Of a stretch of 61,385 bases of DNA, positions 21,686 to 34,410 are shown piece after piece (the first letter of the stretch is position 1; every line of letters begins with the position of its first letter). Under the pieces are notes generated by a model, which ran no database searches, had not been told where the DNA came from, and saw nothing but the letters and a program-made list of their open reading frames with translations. The translations under genes and the position numbers were made by a program. Source of the DNA: Phoronis australis. Its lineage: Eukaryota; Phoronida; Phoronidae. Where the stretch lies: positions 1 through 61,385 of the forward strand of contig NMRA01000083.1 of assembly GCA_002633005.1 (NCBI GenBank), written 5' to 3'.

Positions 21686-24192
21686 TCAGGTGTAAAAAAG
21701 TGAGCCACGTTTTGGCAAGTACTTACTCAGCAATTAATTGACCCACCGACTTCGTTCAAAATTTTGGCCATGTATCTTTAGAGTGCCATCAACAAGTCTA
21801 CAAAGTACCTCAGAGAAATATAAAAAATATAGAAGTACTGAGAAATTCAATACACTAGCAAGATGAAAAATGCAATATCCTATAACTTTCATCGTGTTCA
21901 AAAATTGCTTGCCTGGGTCTCAAGTCTATTGTTTTTATTGTCAGATTTGTATCCAAATCAGTTCTGTCCAATATTAAGGTGTGTAAGGATGCCTTAATTG
22001 AATGAAAGTGATAAATTTACTAGTGAAACCTGTTTCAAGGAGAAAGGGTGGGGCGGAAGAAGAATCGTAAGGGAGTTCCCATGAAAAGTGTGGACCAGTG
22101 TCACTGAGAATAGACTCATTGCTGTAACATTTTTGATGAAAAATGTTAAAATTATATAACGATTTACTATAAATCGATGATTAAATTTAAGAACAAATGT
22201 GTTAATTAATATCAGTTAACTATTTTGAAAGTCACAAATATGTTAGAACAGGACTTGTTATTGTAAACAACTTGTTGTGGTAAACTTGAGTATTGCGCAA
22301 TTTCTTCAGAAAAGCTTTAGTTCTGCTAAGTTCTCAGGTCAGTTCTGACAAACAGGATATGATCATCAAAATATGTTTCGGAGTGGTCAACTTTAGGTGG
22401 GTTGATTCTAAGAGACACCCACGCCGATGTACTTATGCCTTGACCAGTGTCCATGTGATGTTTAGTCATATCTTAGAGTATAAATATTTCTGGAGCAAAC
22501 ATAAGCGTCATTCTCAAAAGAAAAAGTTAGGAGACGAGGAAGCTCAGTAACTTTGGAGAATCATAAAGGCAGATCACCGAGTATGTAGAGTTTCAAGGAG
22601 TGTGTTCAGTCACTGACAAGGATCACACTGATACACAAAACAAGAATTGGATGTTCATGCGTGGTTAAGATGAAAGGGGGCAATTTCTGTAAGTCTCATT
22701 AGAGTTTATGAGCTATGAAATGTTCTAGGATATAATATGTTTTAAGATAAATGTTGGTTTGGTAAATGTGATTTAAAGTTCATATACTGAGTCAGTTAGA
22801 TTTGAGTAATTTTGAATAATTTCTTAGAGTGACTATTGTTGACAATTTAATTTAGATTCGGCTTTACATAATATTGTCATTTATTTAGAGTATTTTGTGT
22901 ATTTTCATACATTTACAGTTCTCACACGGTTCTCACACGGTTCTCACAAGGATTCAAAGTTTTCACTGAGGTTCCAAGTGGAATTAGTAAATAAAATCAT
23001 CCCGTCAAACTCGGACTTTGATTTTGTCTGTCCAACGCAGAACATTACAATTGCTAAAATACGCAACACAGAGTCTGTTGCGCGTAAAAGTAGCAGTGGG
23101 AGACCAGAGACTGCGTGATCGAAAGAAAACGAGGATCGTGTTGATGCAATCCCAGGAGGACACGCCGGTGAATAACACATCGGTGAAAGAAGTCGTAAGC
23201 GATTTACAAGTGAGCAAGTCTTCTGTGCAAAGAATGACGAAAAAACTTGAGCTAAAACCCTTCAAAAGAATGTCGGTATTATAGAAATATTAAAATGTTT
23301 GAAGGAAAAGAAAAACTCGATACAGATACTTGCATGACAGCTATCCAGCCACTGATGTGAAAAGAATCATTTTCACTGATGAAAAAAATTACGCTAGAAA
23401 TCGCTAAAAATCGCCAAAACGATCGTGTTTATGGGAAACAAAAACGAGAAAATCAACCTTCACGACTCTATCATGAGAATTCCATATTTTCCGAAAAAAG
23501 TAATGGTTTCCGCTGGAGTATCTTGGGGAAGGAAAAACAATTCTTCATTTTATTGACACTGATAGCGCCAAAGTTAACAGACAGAGCTACATGCAGTTAT
23601 TGGGTGAAAATCTTCTCCCGGATTGCAGGCGACTCGTTTATCCTGGAAAGTTACTAGTTTCAGCAAGATGGGGCTCCTTAACACATGATCAAAATAACCC
23701 ACTGACAGGCTCATCTGTAGGAGTCCACACCAAAAGTGATCAAAAAGGATGATTGGCCTACGCTCAGTCCTGACTGCAGACCAATGTACTGTACCATATG
23801 GGACTCTGAATAAGAAAGTTTACCGGGAAATGAGGGACAAATTGACTTAGCAGGAGTTAAAAGACAGAATAATTATTGCACGGGAGGAAATCTGATGAAA
23901 GAAATGCGGAAAAGCATTTCAGTGGTTGGAAGAAACGGCTCCGTTTAGTCGTGGAGGAAAATAGAGGCCACATTGAGCATAGACTGAAATAAGCGAGCTT
24001 TCCTATTTGATACTTTATTTCTTGACGCTTTAAATTTCACAGTACTCGCACAATTGGACACAACCTCTTTAATATTTTACACATTGGTTAATAATATCCT
24101 ATAGTTCATCGGCAAGAATTTTTTTTAAAATCAATTTATCTGTTGCTGAGAAATTAATTGTCAAAAAGTGGCTCGCTTTTTGGGACACCTGA
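21686..24192 (+). mobile_element. Decayed Tc1/mariner transposon
   Basis: The ends are inverted copies starting TCAGGTGT and continuing with AAAAAG.GAGCCAC (21686 onward and 24192 backward), flanked by TA at 21684-21685 and 24193-24194. Transposase relics lie in broken plus frames between 22897 and 23990: a helix-turn-helix with VARKSSSGRP, a second DNA-binding segment KSSVQRMTKKLELKPFK, the catalytic FTDEKNY (near 23373), a strand HFIDTDSAKVNRQSYMQLLG, and a C-terminus WKKRLRLVVEENRGHIEHR. Stops and frameshifts are frequent. About 1.2 kb between the left end and the first coding match is noncoding, long for this superfamily. Confidence 0.85.
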
Positions 24193-24774
24193 TACATAAT
24201 TTACAATTTTCTATTGTTTTCATGATAAGTCATTTGTGCAGTGTTTACCTGTTGCCTAGATACTTTATTGTTTTATATTGATTTCTGAGCAGTAATGTTA
24301 TTTGTAATATTTGCCTATACCCATGAAATAAAATTAAAGAGTCCAACCCAAAATTTTGTGTTATAAACAGCGTACGTCGTTGGGCGCTTCTGGGTATTAC
24401 GTCTCCCGTTCGACAAAAATCGCTGTCGGGACATTTCTGTGTGTTGCGAAAAATACCGGTCACTACAGAGTCTTTGGTGTTGCGGTGAACGTTTCACCCT
24501 TACAGTTTGACATAGACGATTTGTGCGGAGGTCCCGCTTTTCAACCCAGATGTCCCGTTTTTTTTTCATAGTCGAATGTTGACAACTATGAAACTGATGT
24601 TAAAAACAACATTTCCTCTTGGTTATGAATATTGTTTTTTTTTTCAGAATTCTTTTTCTTTGGTAACATAACAATAGTAAAATGCGTTCCAATGTTTCGT
24701 GTATATGGTAAGACACACTACAATAATGTTTACTTTGTGAAGAAACGAGTTTAGTTCTAAACCTTCCACACTGC
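24193..24774. other. Unannotated stretch
   Basis: Open frames on both strands (24315-24571) overlap each other and show no known domain. A run of T lies near 24636. Confidence 0.45.
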
Positions 24775-25310
24775 AACCAATGTAATGAGCTATCCACAGT
24801 AAATTCCAAAGTTACATAATAGATGTTCGCCATATTTTATCTTTCAGAAAACACTTACATGTATCTACAAATTTTGGATAGGTAGTTGGAGTAATTAGTG
24901 TATCATATTTTTGTAAATGTCATTACATTCGGAACTTTTACTGAAGATTGTAATTGTATCAATCGGCACCAAAGGTCTAATTAATATATAAAGATGTATA
25001 ATTTTGTATATAAGTCCGTGACTAGATTAATCTTCACAGTAACTGTGAGGGACCCATATCCTAAAAATCTTGGTCTTTATCCGGTAACAATCCTTTTAAC
25101 CAGTGAAACTATTTCCCTTCTGGTCTAATTAGTCATTTATATAGGCCTCTCTGCTTCATTTCATTTTTATCTTACATTACACCCTAAATTAATTATAATT
25201 ACATTAAATTAGTTGATAATTAATTGATCAGCCAATGAGTACATTAACGGTTTCGTTTTACATTCTGTTATTTTTCGCATTTTAGTTTCAAGAACTTTTT
25301 AACCCTGCCA
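24775..25310. repeat. Dispersed repeat, copy A (pairs with 40435-40850)
   Basis: It shares CCAATGTAATGAGCTATCCA, TTTTGTAAATGTCA.T.CAT, CTGAAGA.TGTAATTGTATC and TAGTCATTTATAT with 40435-40850 in the same order. An unknown interspersed element is likely. Confidence 0.75.
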
Positions 25311-26586
25311 GGTATACAAACTAATAATTGTGAAACATTTTTTTCTTCTGTCATACACTCGGTTGAAAAACGGCGAAGTGTGAAAAATTTTAATGATAGA
25401 CGGAGACATTTTCCCATTGGCCTAGTGTTGAAATCATATTTGTTATTATTTCCAGGTTAGGTTCATGGTTTCGGTATCGTATCAGAGCTCGTGTTGTGCT
25501 TGACCATGTGGATATATTTTAAGGAAATAGAGAACTTTCGAAATTACTGTAGTTCGTCTAGATGACTTTACGTTACGCGTACAAGCTAGGCAGCGGTTGT
25601 ACCGATGACTGGCTTTCCGAATCGCTCAATCGCAAACAGATGGTCCTCCGATTGACAATGTTTGGGGCCAATTAGATCGCAAATAATCCAAAAACATTGA
25701 TGAATTTTATTCAGAAAAAATGTTTGGTTATAACAATTCTAAACTTGCTTCCTTTGTACTATAAAAACATTCCACCCTAAGCCCTATATTCCATAGCAAG
25801 AAACAAAAGAATGCAAACAAGTCTCAAGCATGCGTGACACAACCTCAGTCGCGCCAGGTTGAAGTACACATTCCAAGTCTACAGGTCTTTAGACCTCCGC
25901 CCCTATGCGAAAAGTCACGTGATACCCGACATTCGAACGAGATATCAGAGGCAAATACACTGTCGCTAAACGACGTTCCTGGTGGAATCGATGAGTGTTT
26001 TTGCACTATTTGAAAACGCTTCGACAGAGACAAGAGGCGATGCTTTTCAACAGAGAATCGTACGTTCATGATATGGGAATTTGTAAAGGCGAGGATGAAA
26101 AAATGGCTCGAGGAGCCAGCGAAAATCCGAAGAAACCCTCTGCCTCGAGGCCACCTTCACCTGACAAATGACAAGGCCACTGATACGATATGTTCATGTT
26201 AAGCTGGGTATGTACCTTAAAGTCGAATTATCTGTACGCTTCCATAGATTTCATGATCTTTTGAATAAAATTAGTGAAGATTCACCGATATTTTTATTCT
26301 GTCGTCTGCTAAATTTCGCCAAATAAAAAGTAGGTCACAACTGGTGGGTCTCCTGGAGTAAAGTAGGTCATAGATTACAGACAACACGTGCATGCACTAT
26401 AGTCTCTGACTAGGTCGACTCGACAGCACTTTTTACGCTTTTCTAATCTTGTAACGAAATATTTTGATCAAAAAAATTCAGGTTCATAGCTCATGCACAC
26501 GTTCATCTCGTCCTAGGCAAACAGTTAGCTCGGGCGGGGTAGGTCTAAGACTGTGTCTAAGTCAGTCAAGTTAATGTCTGGAACTC
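25311..26586. other. Unannotated stretch
   Basis: Contains a 22-codon frame at 26104-26172 (MARGASENPKK...) and a 74-codon minus frame, neither recognisable. No repeats seen. Confidence 0.45.
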
Positions 26587-26909
26587 AGTGGCGGATCTAG
26601 GATACCACAAGGGGGGTCCAACATGTTGCCTCGTGGAATTGGGCAAAGTGCAATTGTATGTACACAGGCGGCCCGAAAGTTGCAGGGGCCTGGGATGCAA
26701 ACCTTTGGACCTTCTGTTCAGAAAATCTATCAGTGGACTAAATAAAACAGGAACACGATTCCGCCGCGATCTGGGGTCTGAGCCCCCCTCTTCCGCTACC
26801 GGTCCTAGTTACTGAACTCAATATTTCCTCACGCTTCACGCACTTACTATTTCATTTTGCTTGCGGGGGGCTGGGGCCCTGCCCCCCCCCCCCCTAAATC
26901 CGCCTATGA
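26587..26909. mobile_element. Nonautonomous DNA element with CAGTGGCGGAT ends
   Basis: The left end CAGTGGCGGATCTAGG and the right end CCCTAAATCCGCCTATG are imperfect inverted copies, both bordered inward by G- or C-rich runs. Such termini are common among small hAT-like elements of invertebrates. A clean 8-bp target duplication is not visible. A related partial copy lies at 61020-61180. Confidence 0.55.
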
Positions 26910-29900
26910 AATTGTCCGTTTGCACCATTAAGACATTTAAATTAGGCCTACCTTCTTACGAACTTGGCATTTTTTGTAGTTTCATTCAATAAAGGAAGCT
27001 TTCATTTAATTTTGAAGGTAGCATTATCACTAAGTCGTGCTATGGTTACAAAGATTACAAGTTGCAAAAGATAGGGTATCTACAAAAATAACTCAAATTC
27101 CTTTAAAGCCTCATAAATCTAAATATCATGTTTGAAAAACTTCAAAACGAGCTCTGTCTAACTCTACAGACATTGTGTATACTAGAGGTACACGTCAAAA
27201 AGTAATTCAACAGTTTATGTTTAGTGACAACAACTCGACCAAGGCTTTGAGTTACCGGCAGTAATCCAGTGCCCCTCCCTGTGCAGATCCAATCTCTGAA
27301 TCGCCCACCGATCAACCTCATCCACTACTTGCACTCTCTTGTTGACTACAAAGCTAGCCATCTTCTTGTTTTCACACGTGTTCCATTACAACTACAAGCT
27401 AATTATCGAAATTGGCGAAATTCCGCGATTATCAGTTTTCCGGTTAGTGTAGTACGCCGCGAGTAAAGTGGTTTGGCATGCACTGGGCCATTAGCCGCGA
27501 TGTTTTAAAAGTTATTGACATCTAATTTAGTCACTGTGTGTTGTTTATAGATGCTTCAATGTAGCTTAGTTCTATATTAAAAGAATAATCCACGCGATAT
27601 TGTTAACTCTGATTAGCGTTTGTAAATCTACCGAGTATGTGAATACGCACAGTTGTTAATCTTGAATCGTACCCACTGTTCGTAGTTTTTAGCTTAAAAG
27701 TTCATCAATTGTTAAAATTCTAAAACCCAACTTAACTGTTTTTTCCATCTGAATACCGCTCTGGTATTTGTTTTTACCGAAAACTGTTGGTTAATGCATT
27801 TTGAAATTTCGCCAGTATGTACAGGCAGAGATGTTTACTACAGTTTGTGGTCCCCTAACTATACTTAACTGGGTCTTGCTCGTACCGGACAATGCGGTAA
27901 TCGCAAATTAGTCCGATTCTGGCGCCGCGCTCTCTTTTATCCAGGTAAAAGCCGCTCAGGAGGACGAGCGGTGAAAAGCCACGCATATCTTTAGAAATCC
28001 GTGACTTTCGTGTAAGCGTGTTATTCACGGCGTGCGGTCTGCAGGTATTAAAATACTAAAAACATATAACGAAATGAAACCAGTTCCGATAATTTGTTGT
28101 GTCATGTACGCAGCTTCGTGGAAGAGAAGAACAGCTGATTGAAGAATCGGGAAAAAAATGGCTAATGAAAGCCGACCCAAAAGAACGCATCACAATTTTA
28201 GCAGCAGAATAACGGCAGAACGACAATTTTTGCCGAGCTCAGATTAATAATTTAGTTTACTCAAGGAAAAGTGTCGTCAATAACACTAATTTTGTGAAAA
28301 TTTTAATTGTTCAGTTTTTTAACCACATCGACCCAAAGCTATATATTTAGTATACAGCTTTGCCGCACCAAGGCTAACGCCCATTTTTTGACTTGATTAA
28401 AACGTCAAATTGGAGAAAATGAATTTCAGTTTGTTCTAAAACTTCTGCAGTGGATAAAATTATAGTTATTTAGCTTAAAAGTGTAACATGATTGCTTTGT
28501 GTTTAGATAAATTTTGACCTTTCTTTATAAGTGGCATACCGCAGCAGTGGCTGGTGAAGTAAAACTCCACGTTTCATAAAGCGAAGTGAGTACGAGACTC
28601 GACTGTTTACAAATAAACCAAAGGCCAATGTCACAGTACATGTTGCTGACCACGCGGGACAAGAAAAGATCATTGTAACTAAATCATTATATACAAAGAA
28701 GCTTTATAAACCATTACAAATCTTTTCTTCACAAATTCTGTCCTGAGTACTGCATATTTTGTACACAATGGTGTGTGATAATTGTGCCTCACATTCTCGT
28801 GGTTTTCAATTCATTTCCGAAGTGTGTAGAAAAGTTTGTACTTTTAACTTCTCGCGGCGTATTCGAATTAAACGACGAGGGTTTGACTTTTAAGGACTGT
28901 GTTATTCACTGATGCAGTAACTGTGAATCTACAATACGATAATAAAAGTAAAGCAGCGTAAGACTAAGACTACGACTAAGACTGGGATTAAATTCACAAA
29001 ACTAAAGAAATGTAAGACTAAGTTGACTAAAATATCAAATAGCTATAATGCCGTCAAAATATATCAATGTAGAACTATACTAGACTATGTATAACGGCGA
29101 GCTATACGCGATAGTGTATTACCAGATATGTTGAAGTTACGCGTCAAAGAACATTATCTGAAATAGACACCTTTAAAACAAATTATGTGAAACTCACAAC
29201 TTTAGCGCCAGTGACTTATATATATTATACGCACAAAGATCATTATTCAGGGATCGTCTTAACCTAAATAATGTAAACCGGTAACGACAGGTTACAATCC
29301 AGTGCACCGAATGTAATGGTGCGAAACTTCACATTTGTAAAGAATGAACTACATTATTAATTGAACCGGATCTGAATAGTGTCGAATGTTTTGAAGAAAA
29401 TTCAAACAAGACTTGGTCGACTCAAGTCATTTAATTAACCTTCCAATAAAACCAGTGAAAACGCCAACAATTTTCAAACAAGTAACAATCACAAGTAATT
29501 AAAATTAAGTTGTGAACTAATGTACATGCACTACGTCTAGGCGTAAACGTGGGCTACTGCTATTCTCAAGATTCTTCACATTCCACGCGCCAAATAACAG
29601 GGGTCCCTATTCATTCAACTATTTCCTGATATGAACAGACTCTCTCGTCTACGCGGTGAATCTATTGGTACTTTTGTTTAAGATGGAAAAAAATTTCTCA
29701 GTCAATATTATGATTATATTGCATAGTCAGTAACTACTTCTTTGTAAATAGTGTGTCCATGTCTCCTCCTGACATTGCTGGGGCTCTCTGACTCCCAATT
29801 CTTTCCTGTGCTCAGATATCCACGTGACCGGATTTCGACCAGATTCTCAGACGTCCACAGATTCAGATTTACAGATAGAAAATGGCACGTTATACACATC

Positions 29901-31016
29901 GCAGGCACACTTGTAAGTATCTATCTTGCCCTTAGGATAGACCAAGAGATTCCGGAAAGATTTAGCTTTCTTAGGCGCACTTCAGCCAGTCCCTTAATGT
30001 TTGGCAACACTACCGCTCGAACGTGTAAAGATTTTCAGTGACGCACCAGCTTTCCAGTTGATTTCTGTGGGCTTCACATAGATCATAAAATTCGTTTCCT
30101 AGCAAGAATCGGACAACTTTATTCCTTTCCTAGACACTTCGCGTGCGTATAAGCGTGTTCGTTCGTGAAGGCGCGCCTTTTGACACCACCACCGCTTCTG
30201 ATCCAGCAAGCGACGGTAGATTTGTGTCGTCACAAAAGAGAAGGAGACCTCCACTGATTGCTCGAGTCATCACGAACAGAAAACGCAGATGAAAGAACTT
30301 AAGTCATGAGAAAAGACATCATACCAGCAGAGGGGATTATCGAAGGTGGATTGCTCTGCAGCCATTGCCGGAGAAACTAGGCGTGAAAATGAACACTAAG
30401 GTAACTTGCCAAGGTTTGTGATTTTGGATGGGTAAGCTCACCAACTAGTAACACACGGGGCCCGCTCGATCGTCGAGTCCGGGACATTTTGGAATTCAGG
30501 CCTTACTCTGTGATTCCCGGACCGGCCCTTTTACCACACCCTTTTCCCCAATCCGGTATCGTGCGCAATAGTGCACCTACGTCCAACAATCCATTCATGT
30601 GGGTGTTTACCCATGTGTCGGTTTTTGTGCAATAACGCATCCATCAGAAGATATTTTCGTCAGTCATTGTTGATAAAAGCCCAGCGTTAAGCATAATTAC
30701 TAGACTGTCTGCATCTCAAGCATACCTTGCATATTTCCTAAGTGGAGCGTGAGTGTCAAGGATGTCTGATGAATATCTGTCGAAGAAGTTTGACCAAAAA
30801 CTTAACTATGACTTGTACGTACAGCATGATCGCTTATGTGAGAAAAACTTGCGATCATCGGTGGTTATAGCTTATATAGGATAAAGGCTCTGGGGAAGGT
30901 AGGATATTTGCATCTAAAGGAGATAGATGCAGAACTTAATATACCGCGTCTGCTTATATTCGTCGCATAGTGTTGACGACATTTTATGAAAAACATAAGG
31001 TACGGCTTATGTCAAG
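26910..31016. other. Long unannotated stretch downstream of the fucosyltransferase
   Basis: It lies 3' of the GT10 gene and should contain its 3' UTR near 31016. The frames 27269-27466 and 29751-30041 have no recognised domain. I see no transposon ends; a short GACTAA repeat lies at 28960-28985. Confidence 0.5.
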
Positions 31017-32038
31017 CTAGTTAAACATCTTAAGACGTGGAAACTGTTGCTTGGGACTTCTACACCTGCCAGCACTCCACCAGTTTTGAAGGTTTTCATA
31101 CGTTTTGTGTTTAAGACTCCCTTGGTGAATTTTGTTGCACAGAGTACAAAAAGCGTTCATATATTTGTTTTCCTCGACCCCATTGGTATAGTGGGTTCGT
31201 TTCCAGTCAAAGTAGCTGTTAAACAGCGTTTCGTTAACCGAAACCTTGCGGATATATCGAGCTAACTCTTCTATTGATGCGTAGTCAGCCACATTTATGT
31301 AACTATTAGGCGGTAGTATCTCACTGTAATTGGCGCCTCCATAAACAATTGGTATTAAACCAAAAGGTCTGTAAGTCTTGAAAAGTTTTTCAGTGGCATA
31401 ATAGTCACAAAGGCTGTTCTCAAAGGCTAAGTAAAATTTATATTGCGACATAATTTTGTTTTCACAGTCCGTGTTGCACCGCGCTTCACCGCAACCACCA
31501 AAAACATCCACTTTTACAAATTTTTTAAGTTGCGCAACCACATCTTGTCGGCGACTCGATGGGCGGCAATTGCTAACAAACCAAAGAATGTCTTTTGTCC
31601 TATTCTTGAATGAATTGTGAGTTTTTAGTGGCGTGCATGGTTTGTGTCTCCTGAAGAATCGCCCGTAGGGCACTGGTATGTCTGAATCTGGTCGATAGGT
31701 CATTGTGTAGTTGAACATGCCGGCGAAACGATTCAGGTTAGGAGTGTGAACTGGCGATTCCAATAAAAAGAATATGACATACTGCCATGGTTGTCGAGCT
31801 TTCGGTAAAGGTGGAACCGGATTTCTTGGGTGTATTAAAATCGCCTTGCTTTCACTAAAGCGCGATTTCACATTTGTAATTTCACATGTCACGTTGCACA
31901 CTGATACATAGTTGTTCTTTCCCACGCCTATGCCCCACCCAGTACTTGAAAAAAAGTTTGTCCAGAACAGAATCACTGGCGGCTTCGGTTGTCCTCTCGG
32001 TTTCACTGACGTATTCAGTTTTTGCTGATAAACGGTTT
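31017..32038 (-). CDS. Alpha-1,3-fucosyltransferase (GT10), catalytic exon
   Basis: This exon encodes the whole lumenal catalytic part of a Golgi fucosyltransferase that transfers fucose from GDP-fucose to GlcNAc-containing glycans. Numbering the spliced protein from the exon at 42748-42856: stem 37-55; N-terminal GT10 domain with FLLESP (about 127-132) and FNYTMTYRPDSDIPVPYG (145-162); C-terminal donor-binding domain with WFVSNC (189-194), YKFYLAFENSLC (236-247), TEK (252-254), IPIVYGGANY (265-274) and DWK (314-316). These follow the family signatures closely; Asp-Tyr-Tyr-Ala before TEK is slightly unusual. Several N-glycosylation sequons occur (NVT, NYT, NRT, NYS, NET). A splice acceptor (TCTCATTTCAG on minus) ends at 32039. 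The codon at 32006 is GTG, and the frame stays open to the acceptor, so an upstream exon is required. Confidence 0.93.
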
Positions 32039-32488
32039 CTGAAATGAGATATAACGTTTATTTTAAAAGAACGGACTAACTGCTCATTAATGACAACTTA
32101 GCCAAATGTGTAATTCTCGGTCAAAATAACATTCCAGAAAAACGTGTACAATTCTTAACTTTGCGAAGGACTAATTGCAAGGTATCATAGTTAATGAATT
32201 GAAGAGGGCGAAATTTCATTAAATACTGCCTTCATACACAAAACATTTTTTGTTTTGTAAACACATGTCATTTTCATGGTATGCGGACAATATTGAGACG
32301 TACCGGAATAACGCAAAGCGTTTATATACGCCCAAAGTGCAGAGGGAGAAGCAAGCTTCTAGGGGTGTTGTCAGTTTCGTTTAAGGTAAAAGGAGACGAC
32401 AACCAAATCAAAGGGGTAGCTGCAGAAGTCAAAATTGACAAAAAAGTGTTTCTACCTCACCTCTCAAAAGTAACATCAAATCAAAAGG

Positions 32489-33552
32489 TTTAACAAGAGC
32501 AACGCAGAGCGCCCACAATTGCACCGTATAAGGTATCCTTCTAGGGTTGTTTATTGGTACCATAAAGTGCCCAGTAGAGGGCATATATGTAGTATGTTGT
32601 ACTTTGCAAAATGGAAAGGCATGGTCATTGTCTTCTCAATAGGCTAAGGGGCAAAATGTGAGTGATCTTCATAATACAAGCACATCCTATACATCAGTTG
32701 CTTAAAGCACCACAGAAACATAGAATTAAAAACCAATTTACCAACATACGAGATTAGCACAGCATTAGAATGCCAGAAACAAATTTCTACTTGGAGCTTT
32801 TCCTTCATAGTCACGCACTAACACAAAGTATACACCTGAAGACCTATGAAAATACAGAGGTCAATGTAAAATACTTAAATTGCCACTAGAGGCATACCTG
32901 TAGTCAGAATCATCCTAAAGTCGTCATCGTCCGTTGTCAACATCACATAAATACACTAACTTGCTAAATTTAGTAAAGATCCTGCAAACGGTTTGGGAGA
33001 TACAGCCATGGGCGCAAAAAAATGGCCACTAGGAGGCGCCACAGTAGTCGAAATCGTCGGAAAATCATCGTCAACCGTCCTCTACATAGTAAGCATATAC
33101 ATGCCAATTTTCACAATCATCCTTTGAGCGGTTTGGCTGATAGAGGGGTGGACGCACAAAAACAGACTCGAAAACAGTAAAAATGGCCACTAGGTGGCGC
33201 AAACTACGTCGAATCCATCTGAAAACAGGAGGATAGCGTCATCTCACTAATAGGTGCCTACATACCAAATTTCATGAAAATCCGTTCAGGACTTTTGAAG
33301 ATACAAAGGTAAGCGTAAAAAACTAAAATTGCCACTAGGGGGCACACCGGTAGTCGGATCCGTCCGAAAGTTCGCACATGCCGTCCCATTCATGAATGGA
33401 ACATATGTGACAAATTTCATGAACATATGTCAAAGAGTTTTGGAGATAGAGCAGCGGACGCCGGACGGACGCCGGACGGACGCCGCCCGTGCGGACGGAC
33501 GGACGGAGATGACTGCATAATGCGTCCACAAATAAATTTGTGGGCGCATAAA
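32489..33552 (+). repeat. CTCF-motif repeat element, copy in GT10 intron near exon 2
   Basis: The copy begins with AACAAGAGCAACGCAGAGCG and ends with a GGAC-rich tract and the hairpin TGCGTCCACAAATAAATTTG... (33521-33548) followed by AAAA. Inside are monomers that start with CTCF-like cores: CCAGTAGAGGGC (32571), CCACTAGAGGC (32883, one base short), CCACTAGGAGGCGC (33026), CCACTAGGTGGCGC (33186) and CCACTAGGGGGCAC (33332). The second to fifth are 143-160 bp apart. Confidence 0.85.
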
Positions 33553-33555
33553 AAT

Positions 33556-34320
33556 GAAAGTTTTCAACATTTGTAACACAAAAATTAGCATGTCTAGTTT
33601 ACTTTTTTCATAAAGAACAATCATGAGATTTGGCATGTACGAAGACATATACAAAGTGGCATCAAAGGCAATCAGATACTAAATGGAATCTGCTCAAAAC
33701 TAGTAGCTGCCAACTTCTCCAAATTACAGCGGCCCTTCAAAGCTGCTGTAACTGTCAAATCCGCTCGAAAATCGAGTGGTAAAGGCGCATTGCTGTCACG
33801 TAGCTGTGTGTTAAGTATTATTGAAATCTGACAATTGCTTTTCTTGATACCATACGCAAATTTCTTTTCCTGAAATTTCTAAAAATTCCCTCTTCAAAAC
33901 ATAAATGGCAACTAGGCATTGTTGCAAGGGTCGAATTTGCTCAGAAATCGTCATCTGTTGGAGCATTCTTGCCATATATGTCTTTAAAAGGTCACGCTTG
34001 CGTGTTTGGCAGATTTTTCAAGTTTTTCTCCAAAATTTTTCGGGTTGTCGAGGGTTACAGAGCATTATTTCGTTTCAAAAGAGTTGTACGGGAAAGTTTT
34101 TATCATTTTTTAATCGGCCAAAACCGGATTTGATATGCTTTTAAGTTTCATTGAAATCTGTCAATTAGTTCTCTACATATCATCCGCAATGCTCTTCCCC
34201 AAAATGTCTGAAAAACCCCGCCTGTCGCCCCGGGCATGGGTAGATTGAAGAGTGGCATACGCTGCCCTTGCGATACGACCACAGGTTTTTGAGATGACGA
34301 GCACACAACTGAACAACAGC
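33556..34320. other. Unannotated; distant relatives of the repeat monomers
   Basis: Positions 33903-33970 resemble a monomer (ATGGCAACTAGGCA..., GTCGAATTTGCTCAGAAATC) in very diverged form. Nothing else is recognisable. Confidence 0.4.
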
Positions 34321-34410
34321 ACCCCAGCCAACCCGTGATCGAGAACGCCCGGAAGGCGATCGACAGCGAGACCTTGCACCAAAAATGGCAGACGACAGTG
34401 ACGTACCCGA
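34321..34410 (+). repeat. Inverted repeat arm with GATCGAGAACGC motif (left)
   Basis: ACCCCAGCCAACCCGTGATC followed by GAGAACGCCCGGAAGGCGAT is matched in inverted orientation at 37310-37357. Further GATCG.GAACGC motifs lie at 34750 and 34781. The pair may mark the ends of one element about 3 kb long. Confidence 0.5.

Noticed and set aside
31993-32006. Start of the fucosyltransferase at 32006
   Set aside because: The codon is GTG, the frame is open upstream to a splice acceptor, and the anchor would be missing.
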